Below, piece after piece: positions 1 to 8,802 of a stretch of 64,000 bases of DNA. Source of the DNA: Candidatus Poribacteria bacterium (GTDB lineage: Bacteria > Poribacteria > WGA-4E > WGA-3G); the NCBI GenBank assembly GCA_022821495.1, contig JAJEDN010000061.1, forward strand, positions 62,001-126,000, written 5' to 3'. Below the pieces are notes generated by a model. The model searched no databases. It was not told the origin of the DNA and saw only the letters and a program-made list of their open reading frames with translations. How positions within the stretch are numbered: position 1 is the stretch's first letter; each line of letters opens with the position of its first letter. A program made the translations under genes and the position numbers.

Positions 1-853
1 ATTTGATATGCGCGAATTCGTTTCGAACATCTTCCAGCACAAATCGGAGTGCGCGTGGCGAGTTCGTCGTTGCTCGTCCCGGCAACATATCAGGTGGCAA
101 TTCTTTCAGGAGCGTTTCGATTTCGCATCGAATAACGTCAAACTCCTGAAAAGCGTGCGACTCTTGCGCCTCGTTAAAGGGGATGCGTACGGCATGATCG
201 TAGTCAGGCACCAGCGGTATTTCGGCAATCGGCATCTCACGATGTTGACCCGATTTCGTTGTGTCTTTATTAAAAGTATTGATACTGCGGCGAATGGTTT
301 TACGTGCGTATGCCCTGAATTCCGCGCCGCGTTTTGCGTCACCATCGTCAATAGCTTCCAAGAGCCCAAGGCTGCCTGCCTGCATTAATTCGGGTGGCGA
401 AGTTTCGTCAATATACTTTTTTAGCAGATGTACATTTCCTTGAAAAATTTTCCACCGTGTTTGTTTTAATAAGTCCGCTTTCGCCTCTAATTTCTCCAAT
501 AAAACGCTGAGTGCTTGTATTTCGGCACGGATTTGACTTATAATTAACCCATGTTCTGATTGTGGGGGCGCAGGTTTGTGGTTGTTTTCTGGAAGATCGT
601 CTTTCGCAATATTAAGCGAGGCTAACATCCATTCCGGGAATTGGCGCAATAGGGCGGTGAACATCTGGAAACTTTCTTGATATTTTTCAAAAAGGGCACT
701 TTCTTGTCCAGGATCCAGTAGAGGGGTCTTGGCTATCTTTTGTAAGTAGGCGAAGGTTTCATCTCTTGGCGATTCTGTTGACGGTTCTTCCGTCTCCTCT
801 TCCTCTGCAAAAATTTCGGGGTCTACCGGATAGGTCGGGTAAAAGTCTTTCAT
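1..853 (-). CDS. RNA polymerase sigma-70 family factor (C-terminus beyond left edge)
   Basis: The reading frame opens with an ATG at 853 on the minus strand and stays open to the window edge, giving 284 visible residues. It begins MKDFYPTYPVDPEIF and then has an acidic stretch. The segment FAYLQKIAKTPLLDPGQE resembles sigma-70 region 1.2 (the usual YLREIGRIPLLTxEEE). Further on, LMQAGSLGLLEAIDDGDAKR followed by GAEFRAYARKTIRRSIN matches regions 2.1-2.3, which bind the core polymerase and the -10 element (usual form LIQEGNLGLLKAVEKFDxxxGxxFSTYAxxWIRQAI). Regions 3 and 4 would lie beyond position 1. The spacer between regions 1.2 and 2 is long, so this is probably an alternative group 2/3 factor rather than the housekeeping RpoD. 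An in-frame GAGG stretch precedes the start. Which sigma group it belongs to cannot be decided from this fragment. Confidence 0.75.
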   Translation of the reverse strand, partial: MKDFYPTYPVDPEIFAEEEETEEPSTESPRDETFAYLQKIAKTPLLDPGQESALFEKYQESFQMFTALLRQFPEWMLASLNIAKDDLPENNHKPAPPQSEHGLIISQIRAEIQALSVLLEKLEAKADLLKQTRWKIFQGNVHLLKKYIDETSPPELMQAGSLGLLEAIDDGDAKRGAEFRAYARKTIRRSINTFNKDTTKSGQHREMPIAEIPLVPDYDHAVRIPFNEAQESHAFQEFDVIRCEIETLLKELPPDMLPGRATTNSPRALRFVLEDVRNEFAHIK

Positions 854-865
854 GTCCTCACCTCA

Positions 866-890
866 TCGTAGTCTCGATCTCCAGATCGAA
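866..890. repeat. Short repeat copy upstream of the sigma gene
   Basis: The sequence tagtctcgatctccagat lies here. A near-identical copy, tagtctcgatcaccggat, lies at 1732-1750 on the other side of the pentapeptide gene. In this copy the inner part tcgatctccagatcga is also a 7-bp inverted repeat. Function unknown. Confidence 0.5.
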
Positions 891-1071
891 GTATTTTTTG
901 AATTTGACACATACAGCGAAAATGATTAAAATAAGATTTAACTTTTTAGTAGGTATGTGGTATGCTATTAAGTGTAATCTTTAAAATAGATTTTAATATT
1001 AACTCGCAAGTTTAGGGCGTCCCATAGACGAAAAGATTAAACGAACTCGATATAACCATTGGAGGCAGTTA

Positions 1072-1647
1072 ATGGCTCAACTCACACAAGATGAAATTGT
1101 AAAAAGGTGCCAAGCCGGTGAATCCTGTGCTGGTGAAAATCTTGCAAACCTTGATTTAGCGAACCAACCGCTTGCGGGTATTGACCTGTCAGCGGCAGAT
1201 TTGAGCGGTGCCGATCTGAGTAACGCTGACTTAACGGATGCGAATCTAAACGATGCGAATCTTACTGGCGCGAACCTTTCCGGTGCTACGTTGCATCGGA
1301 CGTATCTCGTCGGTTCTAATTTGACGGATACCAACCTTGAGGCAGCGAACTTAGGTGGTGCTTTTCTCAGTGGAAGCCTGCTGTGTGGCACGAACTTTAA
1401 ACGCGCCGATTTGCGTCGTGCTACCCTCGGATGTCCACAATGCGAGGTGCCGGGTCCCTTCGGTTCACTTACCAGTTTCGAGAATGCTAACCTTGAGGCG
1501 GCGATTTTCGGCGAAATCAAGTTGAAAGGCACTGTTTTGCTGGGTGCTAATTGCAAAGATGCCTATCTGTACGAGGTTGATCTCTCTGAAACCGTCTATC
1601 GCGAATCTGATCTTGAAGGTGCTATCACGAAAAAAGGACGAAATTAA
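1072..1647 (+). CDS. Pentapeptide-repeat protein
   Basis: A 191-residue protein whose body, from about residue 25 to the end, is built of five-residue units of the A(D/N)LXX type, such as ADLSG, ADLSN, ADLTD, ANLND and ANLTG. Such repeats form a right-handed quadrilateral beta-helix. The family includes DNA-gyrase-protecting DNA mimics as well as many proteins of unknown role, and nothing here fixes the function. The repeat is interrupted around residues 120-135 by a stretch with two cysteines (GCPQCEVPGPFG). There is no signal peptide, so it is probably cytoplasmic. The start is supported by a GGAGG sequence about eight bases upstream. It stands alone between divergent neighbours. Confidence 0.85.
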   Translation: MAQLTQDEIVKRCQAGESCAGENLANLDLANQPLAGIDLSAADLSGADLSNADLTDANLNDANLTGANLSGATLHRTYLVGSNLTDTNLEAANLGGAFLSGSLLCGTNFKRADLRRATLGCPQCEVPGPFGSLTSFENANLEAAIFGEIKLKGTVLLGANCKDAYLYEVDLSETVYRESDLEGAITKKGRN

Positions 1648-1731
1648 GGTGTTGATCTTTTCAGCGTACTTCGTAGGTGTTTGATCTTTGCGATTCAACG
1701 CGTCCGTACTTTATCTAATAAAGTCGTCCTA

Positions 1732-1775
1732 TAGTCTCGATCACCGGATTGTCTTATGATTCGGGGATTGAGACT
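1732..1775. repeat. Inverted repeat and second copy of the flanking motif
   Basis: agtctcgatc (1733-1742) pairs imperfectly with gattgagact (1766-1775). The left arm is the second copy of the motif at 866-890. It lies after the pentapeptide gene and could act as a transcript-end hairpin, but no T-run follows. The rest of 1648-1919 shows no gene; a gcgcccctacag stretch near 1906-1917 resembles the dispersed TGTAGGAGC family. Confidence 0.4.
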
Positions 1776-1919
1776 TAAACACTTAGTGATACTTACTCAT
1801 TTTCTACTATATGTGACGTTAACAAAACACAAGAGGTTTACCTAAAGTGCATTTTTTTTTCTGATAAATTTTAACCTCTATGTAGGAAAGCCGTGATGAT
1901 AGTACGCGCCCCTACAGTA

Positions 1920-3827
1920 TCATCTCAATTGCATTTCACAAAGTTTTTTATACAACCCACCTTTTGCTAACAGCGTCTCGTGTGTTCCTGTCTCCAAAAT
2001 TTTCCCATTCTTTATAACAAGAATCTTATCCGCCCGGACAACGGTTGATAGGCGATGTGCGATAATAAAACTGGTTCGCCCTTCCGTCAGGTTTGCGAGT
2101 GATTCTTGGATGAGTGCCTCAGACTGTGTATCCAGTGAAGAGGTGGCTTCATCTAAGACGAGAATCGGTGCGTCCTTTAGGAGTGCTCGGGCGATGGATA
2201 GGCGTTGCTGTTCGCCGCCAGAGAGTTTCATACCGGCTTCCCCTATCGGCGTGGCGTAGCCTTCTGGAATTCTTGTGATAAATTCGTGGGCGTTTGCCCT
2301 TTTCGCCGCTTCAACGATCGCTTCGTCGGTAGCACTTGGCGTCCCGTAACCGATATTCTCCAGAATTGTGCCATCAAAGAGGAAGGTGTCTTGTGGAACG
2401 AGTGCAATACTTTGTCGTAATGACACCAGTTTTACTTCAGAAATAGGTACATCATCAATCAAAATCTGTCCAGAACCGACTTTATAGAAGCGCAACAACA
2501 GATTGAGGAGCGTTGTTTTTCCACTACCGCTGGGTCCGACGAGTGCGACGACCTCTCCGGGTTTCGCCTCAAAGGTTATGTTATCAATAACAGGTTTAGA
2601 AGGTGTTTGCCTGTTTTCTGAATCTTGTGCATAAGAGAAAGAGACGTTTTGGAATGTAACAGTGCCGCGAATATTTTTTAATTCAATACCGTCTGTTGAC
2701 TTTTCCGTGGGTAGGTCGTGCGGGTTCCTGTCAGTTTGCTGATCTGCCTCGCCCCGAAAATCAAGGAGATAAAATATTCGTTCTGCGGAGGCAAGGCACT
2801 GTTGTAAAGCAGTATTAGCATTGCCAATTGTTTTAATCGGCTTGAACATCAAGCATACCATCGCTATATAACCGATAAACCATCCTACAGAGAGTTGTCC
2901 TGTAATTACTTGCCAACACCCCAACCCGAAAACAGTTGCAACACCAAGCATTCCTAACCATTCAATTGTAGGTGGCAGGAGTGCAGCGAAACGAGCACGC
3001 CGTATCGCTGAGCAGTATTGATTCCAGTTAATAGAACGAAAACGTTCCGATTCTGTGTTTTCAGATGTAAAACTTTTGATGATTTTGATGCCGAAAAGCG
3101 TCTCTTTAAGTTGGGAATAGATGTCCGCACTCTGTTGCTGGATCTCTGTGCTAGCAGTGCGAATTCGCCTACCAATGAATGAGATTAGGTAAGCAAGTAA
3201 AGGGAGGATAAGTATAACAAAGAGGGTAAACTTGAAACTCGTGATGAACATCGCAGCAGCAAAGAAGGTAACACGAGCAACGGCACTTATAATATTTGCC
3301 ATTGCGGCAACGAGGGTCTGCCATACTCGGACATCTTCAGTGATACGTGTCATGAGGTCGCCGGTGCGTTCTTCGCGTAACACACCTAACGGCGCAGAAA
3401 CAATTCGTTGATAGAGGTCATTCCGCAATCGAAAAGCGAGTTTATGTCCGACCCGTGCCATCACATAATCGTTGCCGTAAACGAAAAAACCTTTGATGAA
3501 AATGAGAATAAGCATACCGCTAAGTAGCCATAGAAAGTATTTAAGCGCGTCACCTGCCTCAGTTAATACCACCTCAAAGCCATCAAATGCAAACACTCCG
3601 TCACGCTGGAACTGGAAATAGCGAATAGAGATAGGTTCATCAAATGAGCTGCCATCAACAATTTGAAGCGCGTCAACAGTATCGGCAAAAATTCGGATAG
3701 CCCCCAATTCGCACGCAGCAATGACGATGGAGAAAACTATTGCCAAGAGAATTGAACCGATGTAGGGGGTGTGATACCGCGCAAATCGCGGAAAGGTTGG
3801 ACTTTTTGTTTTTTTAAATAATAGCAT
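1920..3827 (-). CDS. ABC transporter, fused permease and ATP-binding protein (MsbA/LmrA type)
   Basis: A 635-residue half-transporter of the exporter type. The N-terminal half holds about six membrane segments, with a large extracytoplasmic loop after the first. The C-terminal ATPase domain, from roughly residue 380, carries Walker A GPSGSGKTT, signature LSGGEQQR, Walker B ILVLDEATSS and the H-loop in IIAHRLST. All key residues are present, so an active ATPase is expected. Exporters of this build work as dimers and move lipids, lipid-linked sugars, peptides or drugs out of the cytoplasm; the substrate cannot be told from sequence. The envelope-polysaccharide genes a few kilobases downstream on the same strand make a lipid or polysaccharide precursor plausible, but that is inference. 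A GGAAAG sequence precedes the ATG at 3827. Confidence 0.92.
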   Translation of the reverse strand: MLLFKKTKSPTFPRFARYHTPYIGSILLAIVFSIVIAACELGAIRIFADTVDALQIVDGSSFDEPISIRYFQFQRDGVFAFDGFEVVLTEAGDALKYFLWLLSGMLILIFIKGFFVYGNDYVMARVGHKLAFRLRNDLYQRIVSAPLGVLREERTGDLMTRITEDVRVWQTLVAAMANIISAVARVTFFAAAMFITSFKFTLFVILILPLLAYLISFIGRRIRTASTEIQQQSADIYSQLKETLFGIKIIKSFTSENTESERFRSINWNQYCSAIRRARFAALLPPTIEWLGMLGVATVFGLGCWQVITGQLSVGWFIGYIAMVCLMFKPIKTIGNANTALQQCLASAERIFYLLDFRGEADQQTDRNPHDLPTEKSTDGIELKNIRGTVTFQNVSFSYAQDSENRQTPSKPVIDNITFEAKPGEVVALVGPSGSGKTTLLNLLLRFYKVGSGQILIDDVPISEVKLVSLRQSIALVPQDTFLFDGTILENIGYGTPSATDEAIVEAAKRANAHEFITRIPEGYATPIGEAGMKLSGGEQQRLSIARALLKDAPILVLDEATSSLDTQSEALIQESLANLTEGRTSFIIAHRLSTVVRADKILVIKNGKILETGTHETLLAKGGLYKKLCEMQLR

Positions 3828-3909
3828 CGTTATGATCTTTCCGAGGTCAGATCATTGGTTTTTGATTATGGTTATATTTTTCGGTAAACCATTACGGGTT
3901 TTTAACCGA

Positions 3910-5022
3910 TTATTTCAGTTGGTAGTTACCGAATTGGATGGCACACACATGGTTCGCAGCATCGTCCATGTTTGAAAAAGGAGATCGGATGCTGAGCTCT
4001 CGCTTTTGGAAATCCACACCCTCGATGATCCCGATGGCATAAGTGTTACCGGTGCTACCGATTAACCCGACCAAACGGCGTTGAAAATAAGCGGGTACTT
4101 CTACTGTGACGCGCGTTAGACTTAAATAATTTTTAATATGGGTGATCGTCGCTTTGGAAAGCGATTTGGATGCAATGAGGCATAAGGTGCGGTTTCCCCA
4201 CTCGGCATGGTAAACCTGTGTTTCCGCGAGGCGAGAGAGGATTTCCAACTCTTTCTCATTTGCGATACGCCCTATGAAAAAGGGTGTCCGTCCAGCGCGA
4301 ATCTGTTCAAAAGGCAGCTGTTGTACGTTGCTATCGGAGAAGTATGTATCAAATTGGTTTTTCCGGTATCGGCTGCGCGCCTTACTGCTTTTGGCACGGG
4401 CACTTCGGTGTGGCGGCAAATAATGGATGTTGAGCCACGCCTGTTGACTGTAGCACGCCGTTATCTGCTCTAATTCAGTAGAACGCCCGATGCAGACAAG
4501 CTGATCCGGTCTGATGAGTTCGATTTTGTGTTGTTTGAGAATAACCGCGGGCGGGTCGTGGATATAGCCGGTGGTATCCACAACAACGAAATCGGCGTTG
4601 GTATCGCGCAGGCTATCTATCATCAAGCGTGTCCCTGTCAAGAGTCCAGGCAGATGTCCTTGTGGCGACACATCTCCCACAAAATAGAGAGCGTCGGCGG
4701 TGCCATCAAATACGATGGCGTTTTCTGTCCGGTTCTGTTCGCTGCCTGAAACGGGTGCTTGTGCTGCGGATAATTGGGATGTTTCATCCGGCGCGAAGGA
4801 CTTTATTCCGATTGTAGTCGGCGGACCGATCTGGGATTGTCCGATGTCTGTGTCTACACAGGCGACTTTGAAGCCTTTTGCGAGTGCGGAATCCGCTAAG
4901 AAACGGCAAAAAGTTGATTTTCCTACATCGGTTGCGCCGATGACAAGGACAGTCTGTTGAGGCTTGACGATCCGACTCGCAAGTTTTTTCCAGTCATGGT
5001 TAACTTGATACGTGCCATCCAT
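3910..5022 (-). CDS. Clp1/Grc3-like P-loop polynucleotide kinase-family protein
   Basis: A 370-residue protein with Walker A GATDVGKS at residues 29-36. Downstream sequence, VACVDTDIGQSQIGPPTTIG, is typical of the CLP1_P domain (VDxDxGQxxIxPPGxIxxx). Family members transfer phosphate from ATP to the 5'-OH of RNA or DNA; Clp1 and Grc3 act in eukaryotic RNA processing and Clp1 homologues occur in archaea. Bacterial members are less well studied and the substrate here is unknown. The C-terminal ~120 residues (RRLVGLIGSTGNTYAIGIIEG) fit the accessory beta domain of this family. The ATG at 5022 is preceded by GAGGCAG. The gene sits 25 bp downstream of sppA on the same strand and may be cotranscribed with it. 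Confidence 0.75.
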   Translation of the reverse strand: MDGTYQVNHDWKKLASRIVKPQQTVLVIGATDVGKSTFCRFLADSALAKGFKVACVDTDIGQSQIGPPTTIGIKSFAPDETSQLSAAQAPVSGSEQNRTENAIVFDGTADALYFVGDVSPQGHLPGLLTGTRLMIDSLRDTNADFVVVDTTGYIHDPPAVILKQHKIELIRPDQLVCIGRSTELEQITACYSQQAWLNIHYLPPHRSARAKSSKARSRYRKNQFDTYFSDSNVQQLPFEQIRAGRTPFFIGRIANEKELEILSRLAETQVYHAEWGNRTLCLIASKSLSKATITHIKNYLSLTRVTVEVPAYFQRRLVGLIGSTGNTYAIGIIEGVDFQKRELSIRSPFSNMDDAANHVCAIQFGNYQLK

Positions 5023-5047
5023 CTTTCTGCCTCATCGTGCGGCGCAT

Positions 5048-5917
5048 TTAGTCGCCAAGACTCATTTGATAACGGAAGGTAGCACCGGGGGCACCGAACA
5101 TCTCATCCAAAGCGGGCATCTGTTCGATGCCGACGAGTTGTTCAAACAGTGATGCCTTTTTCTCTTTACGTACTACCTTGGGTTTGCCTTCAATGCCTGC
5201 TAATTCTCCAGCAATTTTAATCGCATCAGGCAGATTACCGAGTTGGTCGAGCAGTTTTGATTCCAACGCCTGTTTCCCTGAGTAGATGCGTCCATCTGCG
5301 AGTTCGACAACTTCAGCGCGCGTTAATTGGTCGCCGCGTGCTTCAAAGATCGTATCCACAAATTGATTGTAAACATCGTCTACTGTGGTTTGGAGAACGG
5401 ATCGTTCTTCTTCTGTCAACTCTCGGAAAGGTGAACCCGTATCCTTGAATTCACCGCTCTTAATGACCTGATGTTCTAATCCGACTTTGTCGTATAAGCC
5501 TTTCATCCGCGTGAACTGCATGATAACGCCGATGCTGCCGGTTAACGTGCCGGGGTTTGCGACGATTGTGTCCGCGGCGCAAGCGATGTAGTAGCCGCCT
5601 GATGCTGCACTTCCACCCATTGAAGCGACTATCGGCTTCTCTATCTTTTCTAATTCGCTGTAGATTTCCTGAACGGGAGCGACACTCCCACCAGGTGAAT
5701 CAATTCTAATAACCATCGCTTTGATGCTCGGGTCATCGCGGTAGGTGTGAATGAGTTTAATCGTTGCGTCTGATCGGGTGATAATGCCTCTAATGTCTAT
5801 CACAGCGACTTTCTGACCGATGGATGTGCTACCGCCCATTGAGCGCAGTAAAAACAGCATTAAGAAAAACAGGGCGATGATACTACCTAAGATGATAAAA
5901 ACACGTCGTTTCTTCAT
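5048..5917 (-). CDS. sppA: Signal peptide peptidase SppA (short, 36K type)
   Basis: A 289-residue membrane-anchored serine protease. One N-terminal membrane segment covers about residues 5-25, followed by the S49 peptidase fold. The Ser nucleophile is in MGGSAASGGYYIA, and the general-base Lys in QVIKSGEFKDTG, as in single-domain bacterial SppA. VVIRIDSPGGS-like sequence (MVIRIDSPGGSV) marks the oxyanion region. The enzyme degrades signal peptides left in the membrane after export. It lies upstream of the Clp1-like gene (25 bp) and downstream of the sugar-transferase gene (120 bp) on the same strand. Length matches the short bacterial form. Confidence 0.93.
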   Translation of the reverse strand: MKKRRVFIILGSIIALFFLMLFLLRSMGGSTSIGQKVAVIDIRGIITRSDATIKLIHTYRDDPSIKAMVIRIDSPGGSVAPVQEIYSELEKIEKPIVASMGGSAASGGYYIACAADTIVANPGTLTGSIGVIMQFTRMKGLYDKVGLEHQVIKSGEFKDTGSPFRELTEEERSVLQTTVDDVYNQFVDTIFEARGDQLTRAEVVELADGRIYSGKQALESKLLDQLGNLPDAIKIAGELAGIEGKPKVVRKEKKASLFEQLVGIEQMPALDEMFGAPGATFRYQMSLGD

Positions 5918-6037
5918 TATTTTAAATATTGGGTTTCCGCGCCGATTTTTCCGTTGTCAAAATCGGGTATTTGATGCGTTTTCGCGTCATCGGATGCTTA
6001 AAGGTTTCGGTAATTTTCATACCCAGTGGATATAAAT

Positions 6038-6685
6038 CTATCGCCTAACGATAACGACCCAAAGGGTTTTTAACAACCATCCTATATCGGAGGTGATGCT
6101 CTGTGTAGCGACGTAGTGGAGATCCAAAGCGAGTTTCTTGGGCATGAGTTCGGTGATGTAGTAGTGTTCCGCATCCTGTTGCCCTTTGAGTTTCGCTTCC
6201 TCATTGCGGTTCGCGAGTTGTGAGGGACCGGTCATCCCCGGTTTCACCTGTAGCACCTGTTTCTGGGCTTCTGTATAGTATTTGACGTAATCAGGTGCCT
6301 CTGGACGCGGTCCGATGAGGCTCATCTCTCCTTTGATAACATTGATTAAATTTGGGAGTTCGTCAAGTTTCGTCCATCTCAAGAACCTACCGATAGATGT
6401 GATTCGTGTGTCTCGATAGGTTGTCAAGCTCCCGCCGAGTGTATCGGCGTTGACCACCATCGTCCTGAATTTATACATCTCAAAGGAGGCTTCGTCTTTG
6501 CCGACCCGCTTGGCTTTGTAAAACACCGGTCCTTTCGATTGGAATTTTGCGAGTAGACTGCCAAGCAAAAAAAGGGGGGACAAAAGCAGAAGTGCGATAA
6601 TCGCAAACACGAGATCAAATGTCCGTTTCCCTGAAGCACGCTTGGGTTCGATAATGACATGTTGGGTGTCTGCGGTTTGCGGCAT
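6038..6685 (-). CDS. Undecaprenyl-phosphate sugar phosphotransferase (bacterial sugar transferase, WcaJ/PglC type)
   Basis: A 215-residue monotopic phosphoglycosyl transferase. It begins KRTFDLVFAIIALLLLSPLFL (a re-entrant membrane helix), then carries GPVFYKAKRVGKD, FEMYKFRTMV, LRRTKLDELP-like sequence (LRWTKLDELPNLINVIKGEM) and LIGPRPE, the signature blocks of the family. The enzyme moves a sugar-1-phosphate from a UDP-sugar to undecaprenyl phosphate at the inner membrane and so starts capsule, exopolysaccharide or glycan synthesis. The RBS TAAGGTAGGG precedes the ATG. The CapD-like gene starts just upstream (22 bp gap), and a glycosyltransferase gene follows the same direction, forming a three-gene polysaccharide unit. 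Confidence 0.93.
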   Translation of the reverse strand: MPQTADTQHVIIEPKRASGKRTFDLVFAIIALLLLSPLFLLGSLLAKFQSKGPVFYKAKRVGKDEASFEMYKFRTMVVNADTLGGSLTTYRDTRITSIGRFLRWTKLDELPNLINVIKGEMSLIGPRPEAPDYVKYYTEAQKQVLQVKPGMTGPSQLANRNEEAKLKGQQDAEHYYITELMPKKLALDLHYVATQSITSDIGWLLKTLWVVIVRR

Positions 6686-6707
6686 GCGATTACCCTACCT
6701 TATAGGG

Positions 6708-8723
6708 CTAACGGCGATTTGCAGTAGCGGTTTTCGTTTCCGCGGGGAACTGAACAATCTCAGACCCGCTATCAGTCTCTGTCTCTGTAAGGAATGCGCG
6801 GTTCGGCTGATAGGTCGGCACCAATTCTTGGAATTTGGCGACAATCCCTTCTGCGTCCAAGCCGTCTGCCAGCAGGGAGAGTTCATCAATCTGAGAAAGG
6901 AGTTGATGTTCCTCAATCTCCTCTAATTGTGCCACAAAGATACGCTGATGTTTTGTGGCTGTCACGCCTTCTTTCGGTGTAAGGAGTTCTTCATATAACT
7001 TCTCGCCGGGTTCCAAACCGGTAAATGCGATCTTGATATCCCTGTCTACCTCAAGTCCAGAGAGGCGGATGAGGTCTTGGGCGAGGTCGAGAATTTTGAT
7101 AGGTTCTCCCATATCTAACATCAGGATTTCGCCGCCATTTCCCATCGCACCTGCTTGAATGAGCAGTTGGACAGCCTCTGGGATCGTCATGAAATAGCGC
7201 GTTGCTTCGCGATGCGTAACCGTGACAGGTCCGCCCTTAGCGATTTGACGTTTGAAATTCGGGAGGACACTCGCTCGACTGCCAATAACGTTTCCGAACC
7301 GAACTGCGATGAAGCGTGTTCCGTTCTGCTTCGCCTTGCACTGAATTAATTTCTCCGTCACGCGTTTGGATGCGCCGTAAACGCTTGTCGGATTCACTGC
7401 TTTATCGGATGAGACGAGAATAAACGCCTCTACGTTGTGTTTAATCGCTGCGTCAATCAGGTTTTGGGTACCGAGAATATTGTTTTTGACGGCTTCGTCG
7501 GGGTGGTTCTCCATGAACTTGACATGTTTATGTGCAGCAGCATGGAAGATGATATGTGGACGGTATTTACGCGTAATTTGTGCGACCTTGGCGTTGTCTC
7601 GAATATCGCCGATAATTAAAGCGCGGTTAAGTTCCGGCTCGAACTCGCGAAGTTCTATATCTGTGTGGTAAATACTGTTTTCACCGCGACCGAAGAGAAT
7701 AAGAAGTTCAGGATTCAGTTTCGCTACCTGTCGGCAGAGTTCTGACCCGATGGAGCCACCGGCACCTGTTACCATCACGCGTTTGCCAGAAAGGTATTTA
7801 GATACCTCCGCCATATTCATTTGTGAGATGGAGCGATTCAAAAGGTCTTCAAATCGGACTTCTCGGATATGACTGACACTCGCGCGCCCTTCAAGGATTG
7901 CGTGGATGTTCGGGACTATTTTGAATTGGCATCCGCGATACTCACACTGTCGAATAATCTCACGAATTTTCCCGCCCGGTGCTGAAGGGATAGCGATCAC
8001 GACCTCGTCAATCTCTCGTTTTCGGGCGATATACGTCAGATCTCTGGTAGTTCCGAGGACTTCAAGCCCCGCGACGGTTCTCCCGATCTTGCTTGCTGCA
8101 TCGTCAATGAAGCCTATAGGCATATACCCTTTTTCAGGATGATTTCTAAGTTCACGTAGAACACCGATTCCTGTTTCGCCCACGCCGACAATGAGGACTT
8201 TTGTTGGCGGTTTTCGCGCGGGTAGATTGGATAAGGCGTTCACGCCATCTGAGTCTTTGCGCTTCTGGGGATTCGTGCTGATGACCTGTCTATCTTTTTG
8301 AAAAATTTGTTTCGAGAATTTGGTAAACCCGATAAGTGCGAAACTATAGAATCCATCAACCAAGAATAACACCCAGGCGATCTTCAGTAGCATGGAAAGC
8401 CCGATGAGACCTATAGTCGCCAATATGATAGCGGTACTCAATTTGCGGAATTCTTGAGCGGCAGCGTGTTGCCACATCGGTTTATAGAGGTTGAACCCTA
8501 ACAGAAAACCGATGCGAACTATCGTGACGATAGCCGCGACGGCGAAAAAGTACTGATAAGCGGGTATATCTGCGTTTTGCAATACGGCGGAGAACGGCGT
8601 TGGCTGTTTTAAAAGATCAAAACCGAATTGCAGGCTGGTTAGGTAAGCAAATAAAAATGCAATATTAATAAGAATTACATCAACAACAATTAAAGAACTC
8701 CACTTTATTTTCGGTTTATCCAT
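6708..8723 (-). CDS. Membrane-bound nucleotide-sugar epimerase/dehydratase (CapD/WbpM/PglF family)
   Basis: A 671-residue protein with four N-terminal membrane segments (about residues 10-140). A first Rossmann domain (VLIVGVGETGIGVLREL) with CoA-binding-like fold comes next, then a second NAD-binding domain with VMVTGAGGSIGSELCRQ. The catalytic region reads VSSDKAVNPTSVYGASK, with Tyr and Lys of a YxxxK motif; many large family members have Met where this one has Tyr. Family members make 4-keto-6-deoxy UDP-sugars from UDP-GlcNAc for O-antigen, capsule or protein glycans. It lies directly upstream of the initiating sugar transferase, consistent with supply of its UDP-sugar substrate. GAGGACAG precedes the start. 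Confidence 0.92.
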   Translation of the reverse strand: MDKPKIKWSSLIVVDVILINIAFLFAYLTSLQFGFDLLKQPTPFSAVLQNADIPAYQYFFAVAAIVTIVRIGFLLGFNLYKPMWQHAAAQEFRKLSTAIILATIGLIGLSMLLKIAWVLFLVDGFYSFALIGFTKFSKQIFQKDRQVISTNPQKRKDSDGVNALSNLPARKPPTKVLIVGVGETGIGVLRELRNHPEKGYMPIGFIDDAASKIGRTVAGLEVLGTTRDLTYIARKREIDEVVIAIPSAPGGKIREIIRQCEYRGCQFKIVPNIHAILEGRASVSHIREVRFEDLLNRSISQMNMAEVSKYLSGKRVMVTGAGGSIGSELCRQVAKLNPELLILFGRGENSIYHTDIELREFEPELNRALIIGDIRDNAKVAQITRKYRPHIIFHAAAHKHVKFMENHPDEAVKNNILGTQNLIDAAIKHNVEAFILVSSDKAVNPTSVYGASKRVTEKLIQCKAKQNGTRFIAVRFGNVIGSRASVLPNFKRQIAKGGPVTVTHREATRYFMTIPEAVQLLIQAGAMGNGGEILMLDMGEPIKILDLAQDLIRLSGLEVDRDIKIAFTGLEPGEKLYEELLTPKEGVTATKHQRIFVAQLEEIEEHQLLSQIDELSLLADGLDAEGIVAKFQELVPTYQPNRAFLTETETDSGSEIVQFPAETKTATANRR

Positions 8724-8802
8724 ATTCTGTCCTCAAGAATTTTTAGTGATCAGCGTTTTCGCTTATCTTCTGGCTACTGCCTCGTCGTCAGTCCTTGGCG
8801 CG

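Noticed and set aside
8..443. Plus-strand open frames at the left edge
   Set aside because: They overlap the minus-strand sigma-factor frame, which has clear family motifs; the plus-strand readings have no recognisable content.
1077..1556. Long minus-strand frame opposite the pentapeptide gene
   Set aside because: It mirrors the regular repeat on the other strand (A/S/R/F-rich with regular spacing) and has no ribosome-binding site.
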